Positions 1 through 8,410 of a stretch of 64,000 nt of DNA are shown piece by piece. The notes under the pieces were generated by a model. It was not told the origin of the DNA and made no database searches. It worked only from the letters and a program-made list of their open reading frames with translations. Position 1 is the stretch's first letter. Every line of letters begins with the position of its first letter. The DNA lies in the NCBI GenBank assembly GCA_965219165.1, contig CBDCMW010000002.1:3596001-3660000 (forward strand). The letters run 5' to 3'. The position numbers were made by a program, and so were the translations under genes. Origin of the DNA: Aldehydirespirator sp965219165. Its GTDB lineage: Bacteria > Actinomycetota > Acidimicrobiia > Acidimicrobiales > Aldehydirespiratoraceae.

Positions 1-888
1 CGGGCCGCCGAAGAACAGAGTGACGATGACGGCCGACATCGTGATGGTGTTCATGAACTCGGCCAGGAAGAACAGCCCGAAGCGGATCGACGAGTACTCG
101 GTGTGGAAGCCGCCGACGAGCTCCTGCTCGGCCTCCACCAGGTCGAAGGGGGGGCGGTGGAGCTCGGCCGTCCCGGCGATCAGGAACACGATGAACGGCA
201 CCAGGCCGGTGACGATCACGTTCCAGCGCGGGAGGATGCCGAAATACCCTTCGGCCGCCTGCGCCACCACCATGTCGTGAGTGGACAGCCCTCCGGTGAC
301 CAGCACGATGGACGCCACGGCCAGGCCCAGCGCGGCCTCGTAGCTCACCATCTGCGCCGAGGCCCGCACCGACCCCAGCAGCGGATACTTGGACCCCGAC
401 GACCAGCCGGCCAGCATCACGCCGTAGACAGCCACCGAGCTCATGGCCAGGAACAGCAGGATCCCCACCGGCGGGTCGGCCACCTGCAGGTAGGTGGTGC
501 GGTCCCACCATTCGACCTGACCGCCGCTGGCGTTGAAGTCCCCGCCGAGCGGGACAATCGCGAAGGCCAGGAAGGCGGGAACGAGCGAGAGGTACGGTGC
601 CAGCTTGAACACGAACCGGTCTGACCGGTCCGGCACCAGATCCTCCTTGAAGAAGAGCTTGATGCCGTCGGCGAGGGTCTGAAGGATGCCGAACGGCCCG
701 GCGATGGTGGGCCCGAAGCGCTGGTGCATGCCGCCGAGCAGCTTGCGCTCGAACCAGATCATCAGCATCACGGCCACGAGCAGGAAGGCGAAGGCCACCA
801 CCACCTTGGCCAGGGTCAGCACGACCTCGACCAGCCCGATCTCCCCCGCCAGCATGGGATCGGCAGCCAGCACGAGGGTGCCGGTCAT
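1..888 (-). CDS. nuoH: NADH-quinone oxidoreductase subunit H (3' end beyond window)
   Basis: Membrane subunit of respiratory complex I that forms part of the quinone-binding site and links the peripheral arm to the proton-pumping arm. The visible 296 residues contain the family motif ERKLLGGMHQRFGP near residue 40 and several hydrophobic helices. The loop HRPPFDLVEAEQELVGGFHTE, typical of NuoH, is present near the window edge. The start is the ATG at 888, immediately after the last 32-bp junction repeat; GGTGGAGG just upstream is a good ribosome binding site. The gene runs off the left edge, so the C-terminus is not seen. It is the last visible gene of the nuo cluster. Confidence 0.95.
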   Translation of the reverse strand, partial: MTGTLVLAADPMLAGEIGLVEVVLTLAKVVVAFAFLLVAVMLMIWFERKLLGGMHQRFGPTIAGPFGILQTLADGIKLFFKEDLVPDRSDRFVFKLAPYLSLVPAFLAFAIVPLGGDFNASGGQVEWWDRTTYLQVADPPVGILLFLAMSSVAVYGVMLAGWSSGSKYPLLGSVRASAQMVSYEAALGLAVASIVLVTGGLSTHDMVVAQAAEGYFGILPRWNVIVTGLVPFIVFLIAGTAELHRPPFDLVEAEQELVGGFHTEYSSIRFGLFFLAEFMNTITMSAVIVTLFFGGP

Positions 889-1036
889 CGGGCCTCCACC
901 TTCACCACGGTGCCGGTCATCGGGCCTCCACCTTCGCCACGGTGCCGGTCATCGGGCCTCCACCTTCACCACGGTGCCGGTCATCGGGCCTCCACCTTCA
1001 CCACGGTGCCGGTCATCGGGCCTCCACCTTCACCAG
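877..1036 (-). repeat. Five tandem 32-bp repeats forming a mini-cistron array at the nuoG/nuoH junction
   Basis: Units occupy 877-908, 909-940, 941-972, 973-1004 and 1005-1036 and are almost identical; 909-940 has one internal substitution (TTCGCC for TTCACC). On the minus strand each unit carries a ribosome binding site (AAGGTGGAGG), a TGA stop and an overlapping ATG. The result is four 11-residue reading frames (MTGTVVKVEAR or close variants) at 981-1016, 949-984, 917-952 and 885-920. Each ends on the ATG of the next, and the last overlaps the nuoH start. The nuoG C-terminus (LVKVEAR) and the nuoH N-terminus (MTGT) are the parents of the unit. Confidence 0.95.
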
Positions 1037-3757
1037 GGTGACATCGGCGCCGGCAGTGATCAGAGAGTTGGCGGGCGCGCCCGGTGCCAGCCAGTTGACG
1101 GCCAGGACGCCCTGCGGCACGCCGTCATCGACGGCCAGGGCTGCTTCGATGTGCCCAGACTCCGAGACGACCCGCACTGGGGCGCCTGCGGCCAGGCCGG
1201 TTCGGTCCAGGTCGGCCGGGTTGATGCGGGCCGTCGCGCCTGCCGCCAGGCCCCGGCTCGACGGGCAGTGGCGCAGCATCGTGCCGTCGTCGTACATGGT
1301 GCGCGTGGCCACTAGCAGGAATGCTCCCTCGGGCAGTTCCTCCCGGCCGGCGGGTCCTGTCACGGGCGCGCCCTGGCGCCGCGAGCGGCGCCATTGCTTG
1401 CCCCCGTGCCACCCGCCGGCCTCGCTGGCCGCGTGTGAGCCCGCCGCGAGCAGCACGCCTTCTACCTGATTCTGGTCCAGAGCCTGCTCGGTGAGTGGAC
1501 TGTGGACTTCGGAGACTTGGGCCAACTCAGCTCGGATCGCTTGGGGAGAATCGAGCCCTTCAGCTGAGCCTGGTTCGAGTCTCTCGGCCAGGTCGGCGGC
1601 GATCATCCAGTCGGGGCGGGCCGTTCCTGGCGGCGTGACCTTGCGACTCATCGAGCTGACCCTGCCCTCCAGGTTGGTGAAGGTGCCGTCGCACTCGGTG
1701 GGACCGGCGGCAGGGAGCACGATGCCGGCCGCCAGCGCAGCCGAGTCGTTCATGAACAGGTCGACGGACACGACGAGGGACGCGCCCCTCAGGCCCCGGT
1801 AGGCCAGATCACGGTCGATGAAGTCGTTGAGCGGGTCCGCCCCGACCAGCACCAGCACGTCGATGTCGCCGCGGGCAGAAGCCTCGAGAATGCCGGCCGC
1901 GTCCAGTCCCTCAGAGGCAGGCATCCGAGGCCAGGCCCCGGCTAGAGCCTCGGCGCCGTCGGCGTCGTCCAATCGCACCCGGCCGGGCAGCACACCCGGT
2001 GCCAGGCCCGCTTCGAGGGCTCCGAGCACGTTGCCTCGCCGGAGGGCGGGCAAGAAGCGAGCCGACGGCAGCCGGGCCATTTCCAGCGCGGCGTCGCCGA
2101 CCGTGTCGGCCGCCTCGGCCAGCGAGGCCCGGCCCAGCAGCACGGTCAACGCGCCGGCGGCCTCCGACAATGTCCGAGCCGCCGACTCAATCGCGGCCGG
2201 ACCCGTACCGAGCGACGACTCAATCGCGGCCGGACCCGTACCGAGCGACGACTCAATCGCGGCCGGACCCGTACCGAGCGACGACTTGGCGGTCTTCAAG
2301 GCCTCTCGCAGCTCGCCGACCAGTTCGCTCTTCGGGCCTGCGCCGAGTGCGCCGAGGACCGGCTCCTCCATCACGGCGCTCCGCAGCACCTCGGGATCGG
2401 CCGCTAGCACCAGAGCTCGAACCAGCTCAGCGGTGGTGCCGGGGCGGGGACGCAGGGTGTGCTGGGCCAGGTGCGACAGGCCGGTGGTACAGGGCGTCAC
2501 CTCGATCAGCTTCACGCCGTCGTTGACGATGGCGTGGCGCAGCCGCAGGTAGAGCGTGCCCAACTCCTCCTTGGGGTCGGGGCCGATCAGCAGCACCGTG
2601 CCGCCGGGACGGCAGGCGTCGTCGATGGTGGCCCGGGGCAGGCCGAGAACCAGCGCAGGGTCGAGGCCGTCGCCGAGCTGGGCGTCGACGTTGTCGGTGC
2701 CGATCACGCCCTTGGCCAGCCTGGCCCACATGTACTGCGCCTCATTGGTGAGCCTGGCCCCGCCCAGCATGGCGATCCGGTCGGGCCCGGCCGCGGCCAG
2801 GGCCTCGGCTGCCTGATCGAGCGCCGCTCCCCAGCCAGCCCCTCGCAGCTCCGCCCCCGCGTCGCCCACCGCGTCCCTGATCATCGGCGCGGCGAGGCGC
2901 TCCGCGCTGTTGAGAGCCTCGAAGCCGAAGCGCTCCTTGTCCGACAGCCAGCCCCAGTTGACCGCGTCGGCGTCGGTGCCCAGCACCCGCAGCACCTGAT
3001 TGCGTGACGCCTGCACCGCCACCCTGGCTCCCACGCTGTCCACCCAGGCGGTGGACAGCGTCTCGGTGAGATCCCAGGGCCGGGCCTTGAAGCGGTAGGG
3101 CGCCGCGGTCAGCGCGCCCACCGGGCAGATCTCCACGGTGTTGCCGGAGAAGTACGAGGCGAAGGGCTCGTCGGTGAACGTGTTGACCTCGGTGAGGTTG
3201 CCACGGCCCATGAAGTGGATGAGGGGGTCGCCGGCCACCTCGTCGGCGAAGCGGGTACAGCGGTCGCACAGGATGCAGCGCTCCCGGTCGAGGTAGACGG
3301 TCTCGCTGATGGCGATGGGCTTGGAGAAGTGGCGCTTCTCCTCCACGAAACGGGTCTCCCCGGGCCCATACGCCATGGTCTGGTCCTGCAGCGGGCACTC
3401 GCCGCCCTTGTCGCACACCGGGCAGTCGAGCGGATGGTTGATGAGAAGGAACTCGAGCACGCCATCCTGGGCCTTCTTGGCCACCTCGGAGTCGGTGGAC
3501 ACCTTCATCTGATCCGACACAGGCACCATGCACGAGGGCTGGAGGGCGAAGCCGCGCCCGGTGTCCACCTCCACCAGGCACATGCGGCACATTCCCACCG
3601 GGCTCATCCTCCGGTGGTAGCAGAACCGGGGTATGTAGGTGCCGGTGCGCTCGCAGGCCTCGATCAGCCATTCGCCCGGCTTCGCGGCCACGGCCGCTCC
3701 ATCCACGGTGATCTCCACAGCGGTCTCGGTGCCGGTCTGCGGATCGACCGCGGTCAC
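1013..3757 (-). CDS. nuoG: NADH-quinone oxidoreductase subunit G
   Basis: Large iron-sulfur subunit of complex I, 914 residues. The N-terminal 2Fe-2S domain has Cys46, Cys57, Cys60 and Cys76. Next comes the His-Cys3 cluster (His108, Cys112, Cys115, Cys121) and a 4Fe-4S set (Cys161, Cys164, Cys167, Cys211). A long molybdopterin-oxidoreductase-like region follows, with a small C-terminal beta domain. The start is GTG at 3757 because it overlaps the nuoF stop (GTGA). An open frame continues upstream but only reads nuoF out of frame. Residues about 525-557 are three copies of SSLGTGPAAIE, an in-frame duplication. The TGA stop at 1013 lies inside the junction repeats. Confidence 0.95.
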   Translation of the reverse strand: MTAVDPQTGTETAVEITVDGAAVAAKPGEWLIEACERTGTYIPRFCYHRRMSPVGMCRMCLVEVDTGRGFALQPSCMVPVSDQMKVSTDSEVAKKAQDGVLEFLLINHPLDCPVCDKGGECPLQDQTMAYGPGETRFVEEKRHFSKPIAISETVYLDRERCILCDRCTRFADEVAGDPLIHFMGRGNLTEVNTFTDEPFASYFSGNTVEICPVGALTAAPYRFKARPWDLTETLSTAWVDSVGARVAVQASRNQVLRVLGTDADAVNWGWLSDKERFGFEALNSAERLAAPMIRDAVGDAGAELRGAGWGAALDQAAEALAAAGPDRIAMLGGARLTNEAQYMWARLAKGVIGTDNVDAQLGDGLDPALVLGLPRATIDDACRPGGTVLLIGPDPKEELGTLYLRLRHAIVNDGVKLIEVTPCTTGLSHLAQHTLRPRPGTTAELVRALVLAADPEVLRSAVMEEPVLGALGAGPKSELVGELREALKTAKSSLGTGPAAIESSLGTGPAAIESSLGTGPAAIESAARTLSEAAGALTVLLGRASLAEAADTVGDAALEMARLPSARFLPALRRGNVLGALEAGLAPGVLPGRVRLDDADGAEALAGAWPRMPASEGLDAAGILEASARGDIDVLVLVGADPLNDFIDRDLAYRGLRGASLVVSVDLFMNDSAALAAGIVLPAAGPTECDGTFTNLEGRVSSMSRKVTPPGTARPDWMIAADLAERLEPGSAEGLDSPQAIRAELAQVSEVHSPLTEQALDQNQVEGVLLAAGSHAASEAGGWHGGKQWRRSRRQGAPVTGPAGREELPEGAFLLVATRTMYDDGTMLRHCPSSRGLAAGATARINPADLDRTGLAAGAPVRVVSESGHIEAALAVDDGVPQGVLAVNWLAPGAPANSLITAGADVTLVKVEAR
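2184..2282 (-). repeat. Three tandem 33-bp repeats inside nuoG
   Basis: Three identical 33-bp units at 2184-2216, 2217-2249 and 2250-2282. The period is a multiple of three, so they add 11-residue copies (SSLGTGPAAIE) without breaking the frame. They sit in the poorly conserved part of NuoG, away from all cluster ligands. Confidence 0.95.
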
Positions 3758-5208
3758 GGCGCTGCTCCCACGGCTGCTAGCGCTATCGGGATCGGGTCTC
3801 GGCGGGTGATCTTGGCTTCGTACTCGCCTCGGAAGCGCCGGATCGTGGACACCACCGGTGCCACTGCGGACGGTCCGAGCGGGCAGATCGTGGTCTGGCG
3901 GGGCGGGAAGGGCACGGCGTCCAGACCGTCGTGGGCGGCCACCGGGTAGGGGCCGGGGCTGATGTTGTCGCCGATGTCGAGCAGCAGGTCGATGTCGGAC
4001 GGCCGCCCCTCCCCGTCGAGGATGCGACGCAGGATCTGCTCTAACCACATAGTGCCCTCGCGGCACGGCGTGCACTTCCCGCACGACTCGCGGGCGAAGA
4101 ACTTCACCACCCGCCAGGCAGCCCGCACCGCGTCGGTGGTGTCGTCCATGACCACGATGGCGCCCGACCCGAGCATCGACCCGGCCGCGCCCACGGGCCG
4201 TGCCTCCAGCGGCAGGTCGAGATGCTCGGCGAAGAACCACGGCGCGGAGCCTCCGCCGGGGATGAACATCTTCAGCTCGTGGCCGTCGCGGATCCCCTGG
4301 CAGAAGTTGTCGCCGTAGATCAGCTCCCGGAACGTGGTCACCCCGTGCTCCACCTCGTACACGCCGGGGCGGCGCAGGTGGCCCGTCACCGCGAACATCC
4401 GGGTGCCCGGCGACGACTCCGAGCCGTAGCGGGTGTAGGCCTCGGCGCCGTGAACCAGCAGCCACGGCAGGTTGGAGAGCGTCTCCACGTTGTTGACGAT
4501 GGTGGGCTGGCCGTACAGACCGACCGCGGCCGGGAAGTAGGGCGGCTTGAGGCGGGGCATGCCCCGGCGGCCTTCCAGGCTCTCGATGAGCGCGGTCTCC
4601 TCGCCCACGATGTAGGCGCCCGCGCCCCACGCCATCACGATGTCGACCGAGAAGTCGCTCCCGCAGATCTCGCGTCCCACGTATCCGGCCGCATAGGCGT
4701 CGTTGAGGGCGGCCGCGATGCGCTCCTGGGCCAGAGCCATCTCGCCCCGCACGTACAGGAAGCACTGCTGCAGCCCCAGCGCGTAGCAAGCGATGAGACA
4801 CCCCTCGATGAGCTGGTGCGGGTCGCGCTCCATGAGCAGGCGGTCCTTGTATGTGCCCGGCTCGCTCTCGTCGCCGTTGACGACGAGGTAGTAGGGATGC
4901 TTGCCCGGCGGCAGGAAGCCCCACTTGACGCCGGCGGGGAACCCGGCGCCGCCACGTCCCAGCAGGGTTGCGGCCCGCACCTCGTCGTGCACCGCGGCGG
5001 GCGTCATCTCCAGCGCGGCCCGCAGTCCCTCGTATCCCCCAGTGGCCTCGTAGCGGGCAAGAGCGAAGGAATCGTCGTGCACGAAGCGGCTCGTGACGAT
5101 CTTGGGGCCGTCGTTGAGCACGTAGCCCTCCGCGTGCGCGACGCGACCGTCAGCGTCAGCAGGGCCCTCCGCGTGCGCGACGCGACCGTCAGCCGAGGAC
5201 GGCTGCAT
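3754..5208 (-). CDS. nuoF: NADH-quinone oxidoreductase subunit F
   Basis: Binds NADH, FMN and the N3 4Fe-4S cluster of complex I; 484 residues. The FMN/NADH glycine-rich motif GRGGAGFPAGVKW is at about 84-96, and NGDESEPGTYKDR at 111-123. Cluster ligands are Cys376, Cys379, Cys382 (SCGKCTPCREG) and Cys442. The start is ATG 5208, which shares a base with the nuoE stop (TGATG). The N-terminus is longer than usual and contains a duplicated ADGRVAHAEG (residues 6-15 and 19-28). The 3' end overlaps nuoG by four bases. Confidence 0.95.
   Translation of the reverse strand: MQPSSADGRVAHAEGPADADGRVAHAEGYVLNDGPKIVTSRFVHDDSFALARYEATGGYEGLRAALEMTPAAVHDEVRAATLLGRGGAGFPAGVKWGFLPPGKHPYYLVVNGDESEPGTYKDRLLMERDPHQLIEGCLIACYALGLQQCFLYVRGEMALAQERIAAALNDAYAAGYVGREICGSDFSVDIVMAWGAGAYIVGEETALIESLEGRRGMPRLKPPYFPAAVGLYGQPTIVNNVETLSNLPWLLVHGAEAYTRYGSESSPGTRMFAVTGHLRRPGVYEVEHGVTTFRELIYGDNFCQGIRDGHELKMFIPGGGSAPWFFAEHLDLPLEARPVGAAGSMLGSGAIVVMDDTTDAVRAAWRVVKFFARESCGKCTPCREGTMWLEQILRRILDGEGRPSDIDLLLDIGDNISPGPYPVAAHDGLDAVPFPPRQTTICPLGPSAVAPVVSTIRRFRGEYEAKITRRDPIPIALAAVGAAP
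5125..5193 (-). repeat. Duplicated 30-bp segment in the nuoF N-terminus
   Basis: A 30-bp segment occurs at 5125-5154 and again at 5164-5193 (39-bp period, in frame), producing two copies of ADGRVAHAEG separated by PAD. It lies within 85 bp of the nuoE/nuoF junction. Confidence 0.9.
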
Positions 5209-5822
5209 CAGCGGACCGCCTCGACGTCGTTGCGGGCCAACCAGACCGGCGCCTCCCGGGCCTGCTCCGGCGGGACGATCCCGGCGAGGCGGTCGGCGGG
5301 GATCGACTGCCTCACCACGCCGAGCGCGCCGTGGCGGGGGATGTCCAGACGATCGGCGCGCAGGTCCTCGATCAGACGGTCGAAGTCGTCGGGCGTGACC
5401 CGGCCGCGATAGCGGTAGTTGACCTGCAGGCAGGGGGCCTCGGTGCAGGCCGCGATGCACTCCACCTCCTCGACGGTGAACTTGCCGTCGCCGGTGGTGC
5501 CCCCCACTTCGGTGCCCAGCGATTCACAGGCATGCTCCAGCAGCTCCTCGCCGCCCCACAGCAGGCACGAGATGTTGGTGCAGACATTCATGAGGTAAGT
5601 GCCGACCGGCTCGAAGCGGAACATCTCGTAGAAGCCGGCTGTGCCCTTCACCTCGGCCGGCGTGGCCCCGACCAGCTCACCGACGCGGCGCATGGCGTCG
5701 TCGGTCAGGTACCCGTCCTGCTCCTGGGCCAGGTGAAGCAGCGGAATCAGCGCCGAGCGCGGCCGGGGGAACCAGGAGATGATCTCGACGGCCAGATCCT
5801 CGTTGGCGACGCTGAGACTCAC
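5208..5822 (-). CDS. nuoE: NADH-quinone oxidoreductase subunit E
   Basis: Thioredoxin-fold 2Fe-2S subunit (N1a cluster) of complex I, 204 residues. Ligand motifs are CTNISC in the first half and CIAACTEAPC in the second, with the expected spacing for the family. The start is GTG 5822, preceded by GAGGTGGACC as ribosome binding site and overlapping the stop of a short reading frame at 5819-5845. An open frame extends further upstream but would read through nuoD sequence, so it was not used. A C-terminal extension of about 40 residues beyond the 2Fe-2S domain is present and not recognisable. Confidence 0.93.
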   Translation of the reverse strand: MSLSVANEDLAVEIISWFPRPRSALIPLLHLAQEQDGYLTDDAMRRVGELVGATPAEVKGTAGFYEMFRFEPVGTYLMNVCTNISCLLWGGEELLEHACESLGTEVGGTTGDGKFTVEEVECIAACTEAPCLQVNYRYRGRVTPDDFDRLIEDLRADRLDIPRHGALGVVRQSIPADRLAGIVPPEQAREAPVWLARNDVEAVR

Positions 5823-5845
5823 CGGTCCACCTCGCTCGTCGCCAT
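5819..5845 (-). other. Eight-codon mini-cistron between nuoD and nuoE
   Basis: Reads MATSEVDR and stop. The last four residues and the TGA copy the NuoD C-terminus (GEVDR-stop at 5857); GAGGTGGACCG(T/G)TGAG occurs twice with a 38-bp offset. The stop overlaps the nuoE GTG. The reading frame is certain; whether it is translated is inference. Confidence 0.6.
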
Positions 5846-5856
5846 TGCGCCGAACC

Positions 5857-7209
5857 TCAACGGTCCACCTCCCCCATGATCGGGTCGACGGAGGAGATGA
5901 TGGCCACACCGTCAGCAATGAGGCCGTCCTGCATCAGATGGGGCAGGATCTGGAGGTTCACGAAGCTGGGGCCTCTCACGTGCACCCGGTACGGCACCGA
6001 CGTGCCGTCGCTCACCAGGTACACGCCCAGCTCGCCCCGGGGGGACTCCACCGCCGCGTAGGCCTCGCCGGCGGGGACCTTGAACCCCTCGGTGAAGATC
6101 TTGAAGTGATGTATCAGCGCCTCCATCGAGGCGTCGATGCGGGCCCTGGGCGGCGGCGTCACCTTCTTGTCCTGCGTTCGGTAGTCGCCCGAGGGCATGG
6201 CGCCGATGATCTGCGACACGATGCGCAGCGACTCGCGGATCTCGTTGAGGCGGATGGCGTACCGGTCGTAGCAGTCGCCGTGGGTGCCCACGATGACGTC
6301 GAAGTCCACCTGGTCGTAGAACAGGTAGGGCTCGTCACGCCGCAGGTCCCAAGCCATGCCCGCGCCTCGCAGTATCGGCCCGGTGACCCCGAGGGCGAGG
6401 GCCTCTGGGGCACTGATCATGCCTACCCCCTGGAGCCGCTCACGCCAGATCGGCTGGCCGGTGAGCAGCGTGTCGTACTCGTCGAGGCGGGGTTCGATCA
6501 GCTCGATCAGCTCGGCGACGTCGGTGCGCCAGTCGGCGGGCAGGTCGGCGGCCACGCCTCCGGGCCGTATGTAGTTGTGGTTCATGCGCAGGCCGGTGAC
6601 CTTCTCGAAGAAGCGAAGCACCTCCTCGCGCTCGCGCCAGCCGTAGACCATCATCGATATCGCGCCGAGGTCCATGCCGTTGGTGGCCATGAACAGCAGA
6701 TGCGAGCTGACCCGGTTGAGCTCGCACATCAGCATGCGGATCCACGTGGCCCGCTCGGGCACCTCGATGCCCAGCAGCCGCTCCGTGGCCAGGGAGAATG
6801 CAAGCTCGTTGAACAGCGGCGAGGCGTAGTCCATCCGGGTCACGTTGGTGCCGCCCTGCATGTAGGTGAGCTGCTCGCCGGTCTTCTCCATGCCGGTGTG
6901 GAGGTAGCCGATGACCGGCTTGGAGCGCAGCACCGTCTCGCCCGACAGCTCCAGCATCAGCCGCAGCACGCCGTGGGTCGACGGGTGCGCCGGCCCCATG
7001 TTCAGCAACACCAGCTCGTCGTCGTCGGGGTCGTCGGGATCGCCGCCGATGCCGGCCGCGGCGGCCTCCGACATGCGCAGCACCGCGGACGGCTCGCGCC
7101 GGCTGACCCTCTCGGCACCGGTGGCCGGCGCGGCGGGCCGGGGGCTGTCGGCCGAGCCGGCTTCCTCGGCGCCAGCGGCGTCGGCACGGGGGGCGTCTGT
7201 GATGCTCAT
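5857..7209 (-). CDS. nuoD: NADH-quinone oxidoreductase subunit D
   Basis: 49-kDa-type subunit of the peripheral arm, forming the quinone pocket with NuoB; 450 residues. The conserved start of the core is NMGPAHPSTHGVLRL. Further family motifs are GYLHTGMEK, the segment ending RPGGVAADLP, and the C-terminal SVDPIMGEVDR. About 60 residues ahead of the core are Ala/Asp-rich and unconserved. The start is ATG 7209, 13 bp after the nuoC stop. Family identity is very clear from length and motifs. Confidence 0.96.
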   Translation of the reverse strand: MSITDAPRADAAGAEEAGSADSPRPAAPATGAERVSRREPSAVLRMSEAAAAGIGGDPDDPDDDELVLLNMGPAHPSTHGVLRLMLELSGETVLRSKPVIGYLHTGMEKTGEQLTYMQGGTNVTRMDYASPLFNELAFSLATERLLGIEVPERATWIRMLMCELNRVSSHLLFMATNGMDLGAISMMVYGWREREEVLRFFEKVTGLRMNHNYIRPGGVAADLPADWRTDVAELIELIEPRLDEYDTLLTGQPIWRERLQGVGMISAPEALALGVTGPILRGAGMAWDLRRDEPYLFYDQVDFDVIVGTHGDCYDRYAIRLNEIRESLRIVSQIIGAMPSGDYRTQDKKVTPPPRARIDASMEALIHHFKIFTEGFKVPAGEAYAAVESPRGELGVYLVSDGTSVPYRVHVRGPSFVNLQILPHLMQDGLIADGVAIISSVDPIMGEVDR

Positions 7210-7222
7210 CGCGATGGATCCG

Positions 7223-7711
7223 TCACCTGACGTTGGAGGCAGCCTTGAACTGGACCGGTATCTGGCCGCTGTCGTAGTCCTTGCGCAACGGATGGCCCGA
7301 CCAGTCCTCGGGCATCAGGATCCGCGACATGTCGGGGTGGCCCTCGAAGACGATGCCGAACATGTCGAAGACCTCGCGCTCGAGGTTCTCCGCTGCAGGC
7401 CACAGGTCGAACAGGGTGGGCAGGGTCGGATCGTCGGCGGGAACCTGCACCCGCATGCGCAGGCGCTCGCGGCGCCCGTGCGACATCAGGCTGGCCACTA
7501 CCTCGAAGCGCCCCGGCTGCACTCCTTCCGGCAGGCTCCGGTCGACGCCGTACGTCAGGTAGTCGACCGCGGTGAGGTCGATGAGCTGGTCGAAGCCGTC
7601 GGTGCGGGCTGCCGCGGCCACGTCGCACCACTGGCCCCTCGAAGGGTGGACCACGGCCTGGCCCCGGGACGGTCGATCGGCCCCGACGGGGGCGCCGTAG
7701 CGCTCAGTCAT
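7223..7711 (-). CDS. nuoC: NADH-quinone oxidoreductase subunit C
   Basis: 30-kDa-type subunit of the complex I peripheral arm, 162 residues. The signature EREVFDMFGIVFEGHPDMSR and the following PLRKDY are both present near the C-terminus. The start is ATG 7711, overlapping the end of nuoB by eight bases. A longer open frame upstream lies within nuoB and was rejected. NuoC and NuoD are separate here, not fused as in Escherichia coli. Confidence 0.95.
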   Translation of the reverse strand: MTERYGAPVGADRPSRGQAVVHPSRGQWCDVAAAARTDGFDQLIDLTAVDYLTYGVDRSLPEGVQPGRFEVVASLMSHGRRERLRMRVQVPADDPTLPTLFDLWPAAENLEREVFDMFGIVFEGHPDMSRILMPEDWSGHPLRKDYDSGQIPVQFKAASNVR

Positions 7712-8303
7712 GCCGGCGACGGATGGTGGCAGTCGCTGTCTGGCCGTCGAGTTGCTGCACCGCGATGCCGGCTCCGCCGGTGTCGCTGGCGGCCCGGCGA
7801 GCCAGCAACTCGCCCGAGGTGATCTGGTGGTGGAGCGTGAAGATGGCATGCATCAGCGTCTCGGGGCCGGGCGGGCAGCCCGGCGCGTACACGTCCACGG
7901 GCACCACCTGGTCGACGCCCTGAACGATGGCGTAGTTGTTGAACATGCCTCCACTGGAGGCGCACACGCCCATCGAGATGACCCACTTGGGCTCCATCAT
8001 CTGGTCGTAGATCTGGCGCAGCACCGGGGCCATCTTCTGCGAGACCCGGCCGGCCACGATCATCAGGTCGGCCTGGCGCGGCGACGCTCGAAAGACCTCC
8101 ATGCCGTACCGGGCGAGGTCGTAGTGGGCGGCCCCGGTGGCCATCATCTCGATGGCGCAGCAGGCGAGCCCGAACGTTGCGGGCCAGCAGCTGCGGGCCC
8201 GCGACCAGTTGACCAGGCTCTCCAGCTTGGACGTCATGAAGTTGTGCTGGATGGCCTTCAAGCCGTGCTCTCGCAGATCGCCAATCTGCCCGGACACTCC
8301 CAT
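7704..8303 (-). CDS. nuoB: NADH-quinone oxidoreductase subunit B
   Basis: PSST-type subunit holding cluster N2, the last iron-sulfur centre before quinone; 199 residues. The paired cysteines are in FGLACCAIEMM, with further ligands in VCASSGGMFNN and APGCPPGPE. The start is ATG 8303, whose A is shared with the TGA of the last copy in the upstream mini-cistron array. A GTG directly before it, 8304-8306, is an alternative start. GAGGTGGC six bases upstream is the likely ribosome binding site. Confidence 0.96.
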   Translation of the reverse strand: MGVSGQIGDLREHGLKAIQHNFMTSKLESLVNWSRARSCWPATFGLACCAIEMMATGAAHYDLARYGMEVFRASPRQADLMIVAGRVSQKMAPVLRQIYDQMMEPKWVISMGVCASSGGMFNNYAIVQGVDQVVPVDVYAPGCPPGPETLMHAIFTLHHQITSGELLARRAASDTGGAGIAVQQLDGQTATATIRRRHD

Positions 8304-8410
8304 CACGCCACCTCACCCATCGAGGACACTCCCATCACGCCACCTCACCCATCGAGGACACTCCCATCACGCCACCTCACCCATCGAGGACACTCCCATC
8401 ACGCCACCTC
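8293..8410 (-). repeat. 3.7 tandem 32-bp repeats forming a mini-cistron array at the nuoA/nuoB junction
   Basis: Full units at 8293-8324, 8325-8356 and 8357-8388, and a partial unit at 8389-8410, all identical where they overlap. On the minus strand each unit gives a 10-residue frame MGVSSMGEVA whose TGA shares its A with the next ATG (TGATG). Frames lie at 8367-8399, 8335-8367 and 8303-8335; the first begins on the nuoA stop and the last ends on the nuoB start. The unit is built from the NuoA C-terminus (EVA-stop) and the NuoB N-terminus (MGVS). Period and logic match 877-1036, but the sequence is unrelated. Confidence 0.95.

Noticed and set aside
877..1036. CRISPR array
   Set aside because: The 32-bp units abut with no spacers, and they encode the nuoG/nuoH stop/start junction.
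2000..2552. Long plus-strand frames opposite nuoG and other nuo genes
   Set aside because: They are antisense shadows typical of high-GC DNA, with no motifs or ribosome binding sites.
1013..4924. Single 1303-residue protein covering nuoG and part of nuoF
   Set aside because: The upstream third only reads nuoF out of frame; GTG 3757 overlapping the nuoF stop is the clear NuoG start.
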